Assembly: GCA_021234155.1 (NCBI GenBank) | Contig: JAJEKV010000284.1 | Location: 363,907 to 427,906, forward strand | DNA: 64,000 nucleotides | Origin: Isoetes taiwanensis | Taxonomy: Eukaryota; Streptophyta; Lycopodiopsida; Isoetales; Isoetaceae | Direction of reading: 5' to 3' | Shown: piece by piece, positions 20,770-31,969 of the stretch | How positions within the stretch are numbered: the stretch's first letter is position 1 | How the letters are laid out: every line of letters begins with the position of its first letter | Made by a program: the position numbers and the translations under genes | Notes under the pieces: generated by a model | Told to the model about the DNA's origin: nothing | What the model saw: only the letters and a program-made list of their open reading frames with translations | Database searches by the model: none

Positions 20770-21393
20770 ACATTTGAGCCACCTTGGCATGTTGGAGCCT
20801 AGATGCCATGTTATGAGCCACCTTGGCCTGTTGGAGCCGAGGTGGCATGTTTGAGCCACCTTGGCATGTTTGAGCCACATTGGCATGTTGGAGCCTAGGT
20901 GGCATGTTGGAGCCAACGTGGCATGTTTGAGCCACCTTGATTTTTTGAGCCACCTTGGCATGTTTGAGGCACCTTGGCATGTTTGAGCCTCGGTGGCCTG
21001 TTGGAGCCTAAGTGGCATGTTTGAGCCACCTTGACATGTTTGAGCCGAGGTGGCATGTTGGAGCCACCTTGGCATGTTGGAGCCTAGGTGGCATGTTTGA
21101 GCCACCTTGGCATGTTTGTGCCTAGGTGGCATGTTGGAGCCTAGGTGGCATGTTTGAGCACCTTGGCATGTTTCAGCCACTTTGGCATGTTGCAGCATAG
21201 ATGGCATGTTCGAGCCCGCGTGGCATGCTTGAGCCACCTTGGCATATTGGACCCTCGGTGGCATGTTTGAGCCACCTTGGGAAGTTGGAGCCTAGGTGAC
21301 AAGATGGAGCCCACGTGCCATGTTTGAGCCACCTTGGCATGTTTGAGCCACCTTGGCATGATGGAGCCTAGGTGGCCTTGGAGCCCACGTGGC
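20770..21393. repeat. Higher-order duplicate within the 19-bp array, copy 2
   Basis: Matches 19090-19720 including non-consensus units, showing segmental duplication inside the array. Confidence 0.8.
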
Positions 21394-22713
21394 ATGTTTG
21401 AGCCACCTTGGCATGTTGGACCCTAGGTGGCATGTTGGAGCTCGCGTGGCATGTTTGAACCACCTTGGCATGTTGGAGCCTAGGTGGCACATTTGAGCCA
21501 CCTTGGCATGTCGGAGCCTAGGTGGCATGTTGGAGCCTAGGTGGCATGTTGTGAGCCACCTTGGCATATTGGTATTGGAGCCTAGGTGGCATGTTTGAGC
21601 CACATTGGCATGTTGGACCTAGGTGGCATGTTGGAGCCACCTTGGCATGTTGGAGCCTAGGTGGTATGTTTGAGCCTAGGTGGCATGTTGGAGCCCAAGT
21701 GGCATGTTTGAGCCACCTTGGCGTGCTTGAGCCTAGGTGGCATGTTGGAGCCAACCTGGCATGTTGGAGCCAATGTGGCATGTCGGAGCCTTTGTGGCAT
21801 GTTTGAGCCACCATGGCATGTTGGAGCCGAGGTGGCATGTTGGAGCCACCTTGGCATGTTGGAGCCTCGGTGGTATGCTTTGGAGCCTAGGTGGCATGTT
21901 TGTGCCACTTTGGCATGTTGGAGCCTAGATGTCATGTTGGAAACCACGCGACAAGTTTGAACCTCCATGGCATGTTTGAGCCACCTTGGCATATTGGAGC
22001 CACCTTGATATATTGGAGCCTAGGTGGCATGTTTGAGCTACCTTGGCATGTTGGAGCCTAGGTGGCATTGGAGCCCGTGGCATGTTTGAGCCACCTTGGC
22101 ATGTTTAAACCTAGGTGGCATGTTGGAGCCTAGATGGCATGTTTGAGCCACCTTGGCATGTTGGAGACTAGTTGCATGTTTGAGCCAGCCTATCTGGCAC
22201 GTTTTGAGCCACCTTGGCATGTTGGAGCCTAGGTGACATGTTGGAGCTCCGCGTGGCATGTTTGAGCCACCTTGGCATGTTTGGACCACCTTGGCATGTT
22301 TGAGTCTAGGTGCATGTTGGAGCCTAGGTGGCACATTTGAGCAACCTTGGCATGTTGGAGCCTAGGTGGCACATTTGAGCCACCTTGGCATGTTAGAGCC
22401 TAGGTGGCATGTCACCTTGCCTTGTTGGAGCCTAGGTGGCATGTTGGAGCCAGTGTGGCATGTTTGAGCCAACGTGGCATGTTTGAGCCTAGGTGGCATG
22501 TTGGAGCCTAGGTGACATGTTTGAGCCACCTTGGCATGTTGGAGCCTAGGTGGCATGTTGGAGCCCACATGGCATGTTTGAGCCACCTTGGCATGTTGGA
22601 GTCTAGGTTGCATGTTTGAGCCACCGTGGCATGTTGTGGCCCACGTGGCATATTTGAGCCACCTTGATGTTGGAGCCTACATGCCATGTTAGATTGAGTG
22701 TGGCATATTTGAG

Positions 22714-23239
22714 TCCTTCAAGAAATGCCTATATGATGCCAAACCAATGTCTATCTTTGGTTCTTCGTATCATTGTGTCTTCTACAACAAGTTTCACGCT
22801 CTACAAGCTCACACACACACATGTATGAAGTCAAATCCTAGTGAGTGTGTCAAGCATGCATACATCACTTCTATCCCGCCATTTTGTGGCAGTAATGGCA
22901 TGTGGACAACTTGGTCATACATGCATTCTTAGAAAACCATAAAAAACCACACCTCAAAAAAACACTACCTTAAAAAACACCTTAAAAAAAACATCCCTTC
23001 AAAAAACTATACCGCCCGAGAAAACAACACATCCTTAAAAGAGAAACTACACCTTCTTAAGAAACCACACATTCTTAAAAAAAAAAGCTACGGCTCCCTA
23101 AGAAAAACTACAGCACATCCATGAAAAACCACACCTCCATATAACTACGTGTAGGTTTTTTTCAAAACTTCAAAAAAACAATCCGTGTTTTGTTTTTACT
23201 GTTGTTTTCAGCCGTGGACCAAATGTTGGGGTTGTAGTG
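22714..23239. repeat. Right end of the CACTA-like element with subterminal repeats
   Basis: 22714-22935 is unremarkable. 22940-23205 is A-rich with repeated AAAACCACACCTC, GAAACTACACC and AAACCACACATTC words, the inverse of those at the left end. The TIR CACTACAACCCCAACATTTG (minus) closes it at 23239. Confidence 0.65.
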
Positions 23240-23242
23240 TGA
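23240..23242. repeat. Target-site duplication TGA, right side of the 15-kb element
   Basis: GTTGTAGTG is followed by TGA, after which gypsy sequence resumes (AGAACTATGGCGG), as in the empty site at 25655-25670. Confidence 0.8.
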
Positions 23243-23803
23243 AGAACTATGGCGGATCAATCCAGCTTGAAGTAACTCATCAAGCTGGCGCCTAATCCCA
23301 ACTTGTTGGCCATGCATTCTCTGATAAGGAGCTTGATTAGGAGGTTCTTTCCCAGGAAGAATATCAATCCCGTGGTCCTCCATACGTTGGGGTGGCAAAG
23401 TTTATGGAATTTCATTTGAAAAGACATCATCATAATAATGCAAAAAGACAGTTTGACACTCATTTAATGGAGATACACCAGACTTAGGACGCAGAACCAC
23501 CAAATACACAAAATGAGTTTTCATTGCCAAACGTTTAAACTGTACAACAGAAACTGTTGGAATTGGGGAAACAATATCATCCTTCACAAACTTGAAGGTC
23601 TTTTGACCCCCTTCCAAGGATAACATAACAATTGCCGCCTGCCAATCTATAAGAGGATTGATAGCCTTATGCCATGGCATGCCTAGAATAATATCCATAC
23701 CTCCAAGGTCAGAAACCATGAAAGAACGTTTACAGACATATCCCTGCAATTGAAATTCAATGTCCTTGACCATAAATGAAGAAGGCGGAGGGGCAACATT
23801 CAA
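23243..23803 (-). pseudogene. Gypsy aspartic protease C-terminal part and RT linker
   Basis: Words: VKDIEFQLQGYVCKRSFMVS, DLGGMDIILGMPWHKAINPL then IDWQAAIVM (retropepsin flap/C-terminal region followed by the GMxWL-type block), and later HGIDILPGKEPPNQAPYQRM plus LDELLQAGLIRHSS. The linker is cut at the TGA by the CACTA element and resumes at 8205. The frame shifts around 23400. Confidence 0.8.
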
Positions 23804-25011
23804 GAAAGCAGTAAGACAATTCTACATCACTTGATAAAGGAATAGAAGTTAATTTTAGTTCCTTTACCAATCGAGTAGAAATAAAATCAAACTCACTACC
23901 CGGATCGAATGAGATATATACTTTTTGATCTTGAATAGTAGCCCAAAAGCGTAAGAGACTACTATTCTCAACAGAATCCATATCCGATTTTTCCCGGATA
24001 GTAGCCACCTTCTTCCCTTTCCCATCTCCTCGAACAGAAGCTACTTTCTTACTTTTGTCCTCTTTCTTAGTCCCAAACTTAAGAATAGGTGTAGCTTCCT
24101 TTCTTTCCCCTTTCTTCTTCTCAAGATAAGTGGGGCATTCATAAAACTTATGATCGGTTGAATAACAAACAAAACACTTATTCTCCTGCATTAGCCATTT
24201 CATGCATGCTTGATAAGATTCCTTTGGCTCATTGGCCCCAATAGGTTCATTATCTACAATGTCTGTGTGAGGCCGTTTGAATGGCCCAGACCCTAGAGCG
24301 GATCCCATTGATTTCTCCCGAAAACCACTCGCCTCTTTCGTAGATACCTTGAGGCCACGTTGATCATTAATGGCTTCCATGAGGGCCAAACCTTCCTCCT
24401 CTACTTTCTCTGCCATCTTACAGAGCTCACCAAAAGAAAGATTGGCAACTTGCAGATCGAGCTTCACCCGTACCCAACGATAAACCCCACCCATGAGTTT
24501 TTCAGACCTCTCAATTTCATTTTTACTAAGCTGAAGTTCTTTCTTTAAAACTCTTGCGGCAAAGGCTCGAACAATTTCCACGTTTTGTTGGGTCAACTTG
24601 TTCCATTCAGCGATAAGAGCTCGCTCCCAATTATTACCCAAAAAACGATTTTTTAATTTGCTTTTCAAATTCCGCAAAGGTAACAATGGGTTGATCGACT
24701 GGATGGTTCTTCTGGATATCCAGCCACCAGTCCTTTGTAAACCCATCTAGATGACGCTCAGCAAAATATAACTGAGTGTCTTCGTCATCCTTAGTTTTAG
24801 CAAAATATAAATTCAAATCCCATAGCCATGCGAAAAGTTCATCCGTATCACTAGTAGCAGCGGAATACGTTTTGAATTCAATTTTGACATTGGCACCCAT
24901 TTTGATGCCACTATGCGGACGCCCTGCAGCCTACTGCAACTACGCCACCTGCGCTCGCAGAGAATCCAGTTCTTGCAGCTCAGCAATTCGAGCCTCGATA
25001 GCTGCAAGTTT
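23757..25011 (-). pseudogene. Gypsy gag with zinc knuckle and protease start
   Basis: Gag packages element RNA. Visible: ELDSLRAQVA, FETYSAATSDTDELF-type words, DWWLDIQKNHPVDQP and NRFLGNNWERALIAEWNKLT. The CCHC knuckle CFVCYSTDHKFYEC fits C-x2-C-x4-H-x4-C. A Lys-rich segment and the protease active-site region (ISFDPGSEFDFIS, with D-P-G where D-S/T-G is usual) follow. A one-base change in a T-run near 24650 breaks the frame. Confidence 0.85.
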
Positions 25012-25660
25012 CATACAGATATAAATCTGAAGCTAAACGAGCAAAATTCTGTACAAACTTCCCATAATAACTGTATAAGCCTAGAAAGGAACGCAATGCA
25101 GCAACTGAAGTAGGAATTGGCCAATCCACAATTGCTTGTACCTTACTGGGATCAACTTTAAGACCCTCAGCGCAAACAATATGACCCAAAAATTTAATTA
25201 TGATTAAGAGTAATAGACTCCTTCCTTAACCACGGAAAACCTCCTGCAAATGCAAGTAATGATCTTCCTCGGACTTACTAAAAACCAATATGTTATCAAA
25301 GAAAACGACAATATAAGTGCCATGCACATCTTCAAATATTCGCCCCATTAGCCTCGCAAAAGAAGCTAGCGCATTTGTAAATCCAAATGGCATGACCAAA
25401 AACTCATAATGTCTAAAGGTTGTCCGAAATGCAGTCTTATGAACATCTTTAGGTGCAACCTTAAGTTGCCAATACCCTGACTTAAGATCAAGACGGCTAA
25501 AAACTGTGGCACCTTGGAGTTGATCAAACAAATCATCCATCCTTGGTATAGGAAACCGATTCTTTATGGTTATCTTATTCAAAACGCGATAATATATACA
25601 CATGCGCCAGGAGTTATCTTTTTTCTTAACCAACAAGACAGGAGCACCAAAAGGTGAAGA
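25012..25660 (-). pseudogene. Gypsy reverse transcriptase, duplicated copy with mutated active site
   Basis: Closely similar to 7536-8205. Words: [39 protein letters not shown] and FVMPFG-like ([14 protein letters not shown]). The catalytic pair reads FFDN instead of FFDD. There is a small deletion near 25190-25226. It preserves the unoccupied CACTA target (AAGGTGAAGAACTATGGCGG, 25651-25670). It is joined upstream to gag N-terminus with all mid-gag and protease missing, and downstream to gag. Confidence 0.85.
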
Positions 25661-25800
25661 ACTATGGCGGATTCGAGCCTCGGTAGCTGCAAGTTTTTCT
25701 CTCATGAGCGAATTATCATGCTCTAACTCAAAAAGTTTTTCCTTGCGTTCCTCATCTTCAAAGTTAACATTGGCAGGAGAATTGGCCATCGAAACTTGTT
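25661..25800 (-). pseudogene. Gypsy gag N-terminus
   Basis: Starts [20 protein letters not shown] at about 25789 and continues [20 protein letters not shown], an acidic coiled-coil-like start. It is followed at once by RT words (RHSS), the deletion junction. The GAGCCTCG(G/A)TAGCTGCAAG block here is repeated at 24990-25011 and, diverged, at about 7505-7530. Confidence 0.8.
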
Positions 25801-25812
25801 GCTCTGATACCA
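25801..25812 (-). promoter_or_regulatory. Primer-binding site for initiator Met tRNA
   Basis: The minus strand reads TGGTATCAGAGC, the standard plant retrotransposon PBS. It lies just upstream of the gag start and fixes the element's orientation. Confidence 0.85.
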
Positions 25813-26078
25813 CAAAAATGGACTCTTGATGTGGCACGCTATCTCACCACCCAACCACGAGCCCTCAGCCAAGACACAGCTGCCCCAGAGCTCTCCCCCG
25901 AGCAACTATATAACATGCACACCCCTTTGGTCCCTCTTTGGACCAAAGCCTCCTTTGGACAAAAGCCCAAAGGTCCCAAAGACCCACATGGCCCAAAAAG
26001 GCTTAAAGCAGCACCCTGCAAAATAGCAGCATCCAAAAAAAGGTTGATCGGAATGCGTTGCAAATGAATGGTTAAACA
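25813..26078 (-). mobile_element. Probable gypsy 5' LTR
   Basis: Immediately outside the PBS. On the minus strand it could begin TGTTTAACC (26078 downward) and contains a TATA-like GTTATATAG near 25908. The outer boundary is a guess because no second LTR exists in the window. Confidence 0.4.
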
Positions 26079-26531
26079 CTATCACATTTGGAGTGCTGCT
26101 AGCTTGGTTCCTAAAGCTTGGTTTCCATCATACATGCGTAAATCCTCTTGGGTGCAGGATCAAGTTATGTTCCCTTATTTTACATCTTATGTTGCATGTC
26201 TAGTGTTCGGATGAGATGACAAGTAAGCTAAAAACGTCATCTTAGATGGGAGATGTCATGTCTTGTTGTATGAAATACCTACTGTTAAATTTTGCCACAC
26301 TCATTCAACCTGAAAACTGCAAGATCCCATAGATACCACCCATTTGGATGTTGGCTTAGAGTTTGGACTTAAAAGTTTATGCATGGCTTAAAGGTATCAA
26401 TGAGCATATATTGGCCAAGTTTCCAGTCATTTTAAGTTCTCAAACTCAAGATATTACAAGTTGTATCAGACTTTTGCTGTAGAAAACAGTTTTTTGCACA
26501 TCTAAGGTTCCCCCTATGGAATTTCACCAGT
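26079..26531. other. Intergenic, nothing recognised
   Basis: AT-moderate sequence without a recognisable gene or repeat. It does not continue the receptor gene interrupted at 6751. Confidence 0.5.
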
Positions 26532-27058
26532 ACTTTGAATTAGCTTTTGTAATTTGGCGAGCACTAGAATAACTTTGAGGATGACTTTCTTGCCAAAACT
26601 CAGCTTCAAATAATAATGTTTGCCTCCTCAAAATAGGTCTGATACAGACGTAGAAAAACTGGTCTAAAAACATTTTCCTTCACAAATGAAGACAAAGGGC
26701 CAAAATGAGAAAATAGATCTTGTACTTTGAATTAGCCTTTGTAATTTGGTGAGCACTTGAATAAACTTAAAGATGACTTGCTTGCCAAATCTCAGCTTCA
26801 AATAATAATGTTTCCCTCCTCAAAATAGGTCTGATACAGAACTAGAAAAATTGGGTCCTTCACAAAGACAAAAGCATAACTCAAAAAAAAGCTTTTATAC
26901 TTTGAATTAGCTTTTGTAATTTGGCAAAGACTTGAATAACTTTAAGAATGGCTTGCCTGCCAAATCTGAGCTTCAGATAATAACGTTTTGCAACTCAAAA
27001 TAGCTCTGATACAGACCTAATTTTGTGTTCATTTGTGAAAGACAAAAAGCATAAATTA
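26532..27058. repeat. Three tandem repeats of about 160-190 bp
   Basis: Units start at 26532, 26725 and 26899 with ACTTTGAATTAGC(T/C)TTTGTA. They share GCCAAA.CTCAGCTTCAAATAA and AAATAGGTCTGATACAGA blocks. The third is the most diverged. Confidence 0.85.
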
Positions 27059-27158
27059 GAAGGCATTTTAACAAATACGATATGATCCATGTCCTCTTCC
27101 TCTATTACAAAGTAATTGCTCAAACACACCTTCAAAACATCAAAGAAAATATGATAAA

Positions 27159-30100
27159 CTAGTAATGGTGCCCAGCGTTGCTGGGCATAAGTTAAGAATG
27201 TGTAAATGATATTCAAGAGAATGAATGATATGCTCTAATGGATTGGTTTTAGCTCATTATTCCATAATCAATAAGCTCAGTGATGCTGGGCATAATTTGG
27301 TAACTTGCAAATGTTGGGAACTTTTCATTGCATTGATATAACTTGCAAATGTTGGAAACTTGTAATTGCATTTCTTTGATATAACTAAGGGCTCTTTGGC
27401 CTTCTCCAAGTTTGGCATGTACCACGATGATGGCAAACCCTATATGTTCCCTTGGGGGTTATCAACATTTAAGCATATTGTCAATAGTAGGCTTTTGAAA
27501 CTATTGTATAGTTTGATATATGCAAATGAAAATAGTATTAAACATTGTGTGTTTCTTTTTAAAATTTAACACTATATTGTGTATACATTCCTAGACCCAT
27601 GAAGGTCACTTAGACTGAGCAAACATCTTGTTTTGTGGCAATTTAGTTGTCTCATTTATACCTTTTAAAGCATACCTTGCAATTAGAATTATTGTTGCAT
27701 TGCTTGGGTACCACCAGATATATGAGTGGCATTTTATGCCCATGCCGGAAGGAACCAACTAACGATCCTTTTAAGTCTTGATTGTGTTAAAAGGGTTATT
27801 GTTCTTGAGTTAGGCAATTATATAGAGCATGTGAATATAAATGTGGTAGCTAAATGGTTTGCTTTTAACACACATATGGAACATATATTATTTGTGTGTC
27901 ATATTGTAACTATGTACAGGATCACAGCCAAGGAAAACAAAATCTAAGCCATGAATTAGATGAAAATCTTTCTTACTACAAAAGGAAATCACATCCGTGT
28001 GTAACTGTTTCGTGTATTGAAATTATGATCGAAATTATGATCGATCATGCAATCCAATATCTTTTATTGCATATAAACTCCAAATAATTAAATTGATATC
28101 TATGATAGTCCCCTGCTCTTATCACAAATTTCCAATGCATTATTTTTTGCAGAATGGAGAACATACGCCAGTACTATCATGAGCATGTTACTTTGGATTT
28201 GAGAACCCACCGCACTTGCAAAGTATCTAAAGTAATAGCATGCGTATACTCTCAAAAGGCAAATGTTTTTGCAACAAAATAGACATGTTTAGAAGAAACA
28301 ACACGTAGCTCTAAAATGTTTTAAATTTCCTCTAGAAAAGAGAGCCATGAGTTTTAATGGATCTTAATCTCTTGATCCATGTGGGCAGTTTAATTCCATC
28401 ATTTCTAGAATTCACAGTCTCCCAATGTGATTTTCGTTTGCAATCTGCAGTAGAAACCCTTATCATGTTGCCTTTCATGGGGCGCTACATAGAAACGGAG
28501 AGTTCTAAATGTCATTGCATGCTAGGAAGATTTGCAGACGGAAAGAGAAAGTAATATGTTCTCTTATCTAACTGCAACTTTATATCTACACCTGCAGGTA
28601 GCATGTCCCAATATCTGATATTTAGATATTATCATTCCTTGCTTTGGTGTTGTATGCCAAGCTCTCTAGCAGACATGAAAAAGACTGGCCTACATCCTCC
28701 AATAACAAAACATGATAGGAGATATGTCTGGCTCGTTCTATAAGGAACTGCAGGCTTTTGTTTAATGGCTTTGAATGGTGTACATCATCCTCAGAAGCAT
28801 CGCTAGCATTTTCCGAATAACAACCCGGAAGCACGTTAGCATTTTTGAACTAACAATTTAAAGTGCACTCAAGGGGTCTGTTCTGCTGTTTTAAGCACTA
28901 CATTATTTCCAGCAGCAACTTTCATAAACAACTTTGAAAGTAGAAAATTCCATGGTATTATTTGACTTACTATTCCAGTTGGTTCTTGGAGAATATGGCC
29001 TTCAAATGTTCCGTCAATTCTACAGTAGAACCACACACCTTACAATATAACCTAATATAACCTGCATATGATAAACACATGAATGAATCACATACATTAA
29101 GTTATAAATTAGTAAATAGTATATTGAAGAAAGACCTGAATGTGCTCAGTATTTTGATGGAGCCCAGAAGGTCTAAATAGCTTGGCCACGTCAATTGGTT
29201 TTCCATTGTCTAAGCAAGTTCATCTGTGTTGTGCTCCAACAGGTGTGCAAATTTAAAAAGAAAGCGCCCCCCTTTGCTCAACATGTTGCTTCCCTGTCAT
29301 GCGTAAACTAAATAAAAACGCATTTTAAATGCTTGCGCAAGTATGTTCTACAGTACTTACTGCTACTTTGAGGTTTAAAATTGCGAGGGATTGAAGAATA
29401 GACCTTTCAGTTTTCTCAGAGCATGCAGGAAATTTCCATTCAATCAGAGTGAGTGTTTTTTGCAGTAGTTACAAAGCAGTAGCTACCTGGAAGAAGATAA
29501 TGTAGACAAAGCACAAAAGTGAATCAATGGATCTAGAAATTCGACATACACCTTTGAAACGCAAGGAGACAATATACTGTTAGAAAGGAAATATGAACTG
29601 CAGAACCCAGAACAAAATGCGTCTCATCCTGCTCCAGTATGCAAATTCAACTACATCTTGCTCCAGTATGCAAATTCAACTACGCTAATAGATCTTAGTT
29701 TTGAAAATTGTTAGAATATGCACCAAACATATTTAGCATGCAAGAAATAGATCCAAAACTGGAAAACAAATCCTCACTGGAAGATGCTTGCCAAATGGTT
29801 TTGTAAGGGTATATGGCAGTCTCTAATTTGCACGAAGAATGGACTGTCTTCTGTATGCCCAATTGATCTAGGATTTCCTGTTATAGCATTCTATGAACAT
29901 TCCTGTGTTGTTCTTCCCATGCACCTCTAAGCTACTGCAAGTTTATCTATGCAAGGAGAACACACTTCCTAAGAGGCCCATTCCCATCCATCAGAACCGT
30001 CCTCCCAGCATTTGAAGGTCATCTGAGATATTCCTTTGTACGTATTTATGACTTGTAGTTCCCTGAGTACTCCAACCAGCAGCTGTTTTCACACCAATTT

Positions 30101-30975
30101 CACAACTTTTCACCATTTGTAGCTAAAAACTAATGCATTGGTGAAGGCCTGGCTATCAGGATCGGTTAAGAACAGATGGCCGCAATCCAAAACTTGTATC
30201 ACTGTTTGCAGAGAGATCCGAACCTCTCTTTCTGCTTAATATAGAATCTAGCAAACAAAAGCAGCATTTGACCATCTTAGATAACTGGCAGTTCCAGGTC
30301 CGATATAAAGGTCCCTGCTGATGACAACAGTTCCCTTCCTAAGAAAGTTGATGGATATTGCAGCCTCCAATTTATGCCAGCAATTATGATATTTGTTCTC
30401 GTGACCAAGAACAGAATGAAGAAATTTTATATTTCCATCCCAATCTAGAAATGTATATCCTCAAGCTACTGCTCAAACAACTTGGTAATAGTCTTGACAA
30501 CCATCTAGATAGCTGTCTATAACTGTATCTCCAATCGTTACACTCGAAAAGTTTTGTGCATATGCAGCTATGGGGATCCTTCCCTTGCCATGGGAAAAAA
30601 GTCGAAAGTTGATCTAATACCGCCCTCTGTTGTCTCCGTATATCCTTACATTCGCTTTTACCTCCATTCTTTCTATTGAACTGCTGCTGCTGCATCAGAA
30701 GTGTAACTGAAGAAAGGCTCAACTCTGACAGATAGGATTAGGTCTTGGCCATCGAGCTTCTCTGGATCTTTTTTGTTCTTTAGGGTGAAAAAAAGATGGG
30801 CTTCCATGCTGGGCCGCAAACAGAGGATGCCGGCATAGCTTCGCACCGTCCAAAACCTCTCCAAAAAAAAGAGATAAAAAAAGAGAAGAAATCTTAGTCG
30901 TGCATTGTCGATGGATCTCAGCCGTCCAAATTAGGGCTGGGTCCAACACTTACACTATAACATTATTATATAAGA
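27159..30975 (-). mobile_element. 3.8-kb non-autonomous Helitron
   Basis: Minus orientation. 3' end: hairpin GCCCAGCAACGCTGGGC (27186-27170) and CTAG (27162-27159), flanked by A at 27158. 5' end: TCTTATATAATAATGTTATA (30975 downward), flanked by T at 30976. Just inside the 5' end are family words GGACGGCTGAGATCC. A second 3' hairpin lies at 27275-27291. No Rep/helicase was found and the interior (27292-30800) shows no recognised gene. Short open frames at 27366, 27726, 28357 and 28622 cannot be assigned. Confidence 0.75.
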
Positions 30976-31059
30976 TAACATTATTGAATCATAGCAATGA
31001 ACATAGCAAAAATAATCCCTGTTTTTTGTTCTTTGCAAGATCAAAGTGTTAAACATCTT

Positions 31060-31186
31060 TACAAAATCAAAATGTTAAACACAAGCATGCAGCCAAATGA
31101 GATGTCAGGGATTGAACCTAACAAAATCAAAGGTCTAAACACAAACATACAGCCAAATGAGATGTCAGGGATTGAACCTGAGAAAC
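31060..31186. repeat. Two tandem copies of a roughly 63-bp unit
   Basis: ACAAAATCAAA...TAAACACAA(G/A)CAT(G/A)CAGCC...GATGTCAGGGATTGAACCT occurs twice head to tail. Confidence 0.85.
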
Positions 31187-31969
31187 CAAAAAATTTCTTC
31201 TTTTTTTTCTTTCCTATATTTCCACCATCTTTATACTTGAAGTTCATGGAGGTTTATACTTCTAGACACCATGGTAACTAGAAATTAAGTATTCTAGTTA
31301 TCGGGGGATTCAATTGAAACATGAATTTTCTCTTACTCATCATCATTGTTTTTGCTGCTGCACAAGAAGACCTTTTCTGCTTCAGATCTTTGCATCTAAA
31401 AAATGAAATCAATTCTAGAGGTACAATAAAGCAAGAAATAAATCGATTCTCTGTAGCTTCCCCTTGCTACAAAAATCCTAAACCAAGCATTGGCATCTGG
31501 AAGACAAAAATAAGTCAATTCAAGCATATTGATCTTCTGTATTTCACCTTCGTTCAAGAATCCTAAACCAAGGCGCTCCCATGAAATCCAACTTCGATGC
31601 CAAGAGAGAATGTCTACGGTTGGTTTTTTTGACATTAGGATTTTCAAGCGGCATTATTAAAGGCTGCTCGAGAAGGAAATACGAATTCCAACACTGGATT
31701 GCATTTTGAAAAAATATCGACGAAATCTCTAGAGAGATTTTTTGGCTCGAAAAACATAGATGGGGACATTTTTATTGCCACGTTGACATGCCTTTTTAAC
31801 ATTGTACTCGATCCTTATTGGACGAAAGGAAAAGCTGATGTGGAATTTTTGAATTTTGTAGAGGGACAATGGGAAACCCCATTTTTTCTCTAATGACATA
31901 TTTTGTATTTGTTTTTTGGATGTTTTTTGGATGTACTAACTATGTTCATGTATGTTTTTAGGTCAATGG
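31187..31969. other. Intergenic, nothing recognised
   Basis: Small open frames on both strands (31321-31566, 31396-31647, 31699-31893) have no family resemblance. Confidence 0.4.

Larger units (their letters stand above)
18301..22713. repeat. 4.4-kb array of 19-bp units (three unit types)
   Basis: The basic unit is GGCATGTT(T/G)GAGCC plus a 5-base ending: ACCTT, TAGGT or CACGT. ACCTT units usually alternate with one of the other two, giving 38-bp dimers, roughly 230 units in all. 18301-18640 is in reverse orientation and 18650 onward in forward orientation, the flip falling at about 18640-18655. Junctions after CACGT units create CACGTGGC (a G-box/ABRE-like word) many times. The regular 'MPRWLKHA'-type open frames are a by-product. 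There are no unique spacers, so this is not a CRISPR array. Confidence 0.95.
8209..23239. mobile_element. 15-kb CACTA-like (EnSpm) transposon nested in the gypsy RT
   Basis: The ends are inverted: left CACAACAACCCCAAATTTTG, and right (minus strand) CACTACAACCCCAACATTTG. They are flanked by a 3-bp TGA duplication, as for CACTA elements. The empty site is visible in the duplicated gypsy RT at 25651-25660. Subterminal zones carry short motifs in opposite orientation at the two ends: TGTAGTTTT/TGTGGTTT on the left, AAACTACA/AAACCACA on the right. No transposase was recognised, so it is probably non-autonomous. Its interior holds a LINE, Helitrons, an LFY fragment and a satellite-like array, all described separately. 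Confidence 0.75.
23240..26078 (-). mobile_element. Ty3/gypsy element, right part with primer-binding site and probable 5' LTR
   Basis: Element order on the minus strand: probable LTR, PBS (25812-25801), gag N-terminus, a premature RT copy (25660-25012), then gag again, protease and the RT linker, which continues across the 15-kb insertion at 8205. The tandem gag-RT unit structure implies unequal exchange or template switching before the CACTA insertion. Confidence 0.8.

Noticed and set aside
18301-22713. Repetitive ORFs (MPRWLKHAT..., MACLSHLGM...)
   Set aside because: By-products of the 19-bp repeat (one codon short of a multiple of three, so all frames cycle); no evidence of translation.
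18301-22713. CRISPR-like regular repeats
   Set aside because: Repeats are contiguous with no unique spacers, and the context is a plant transposon.
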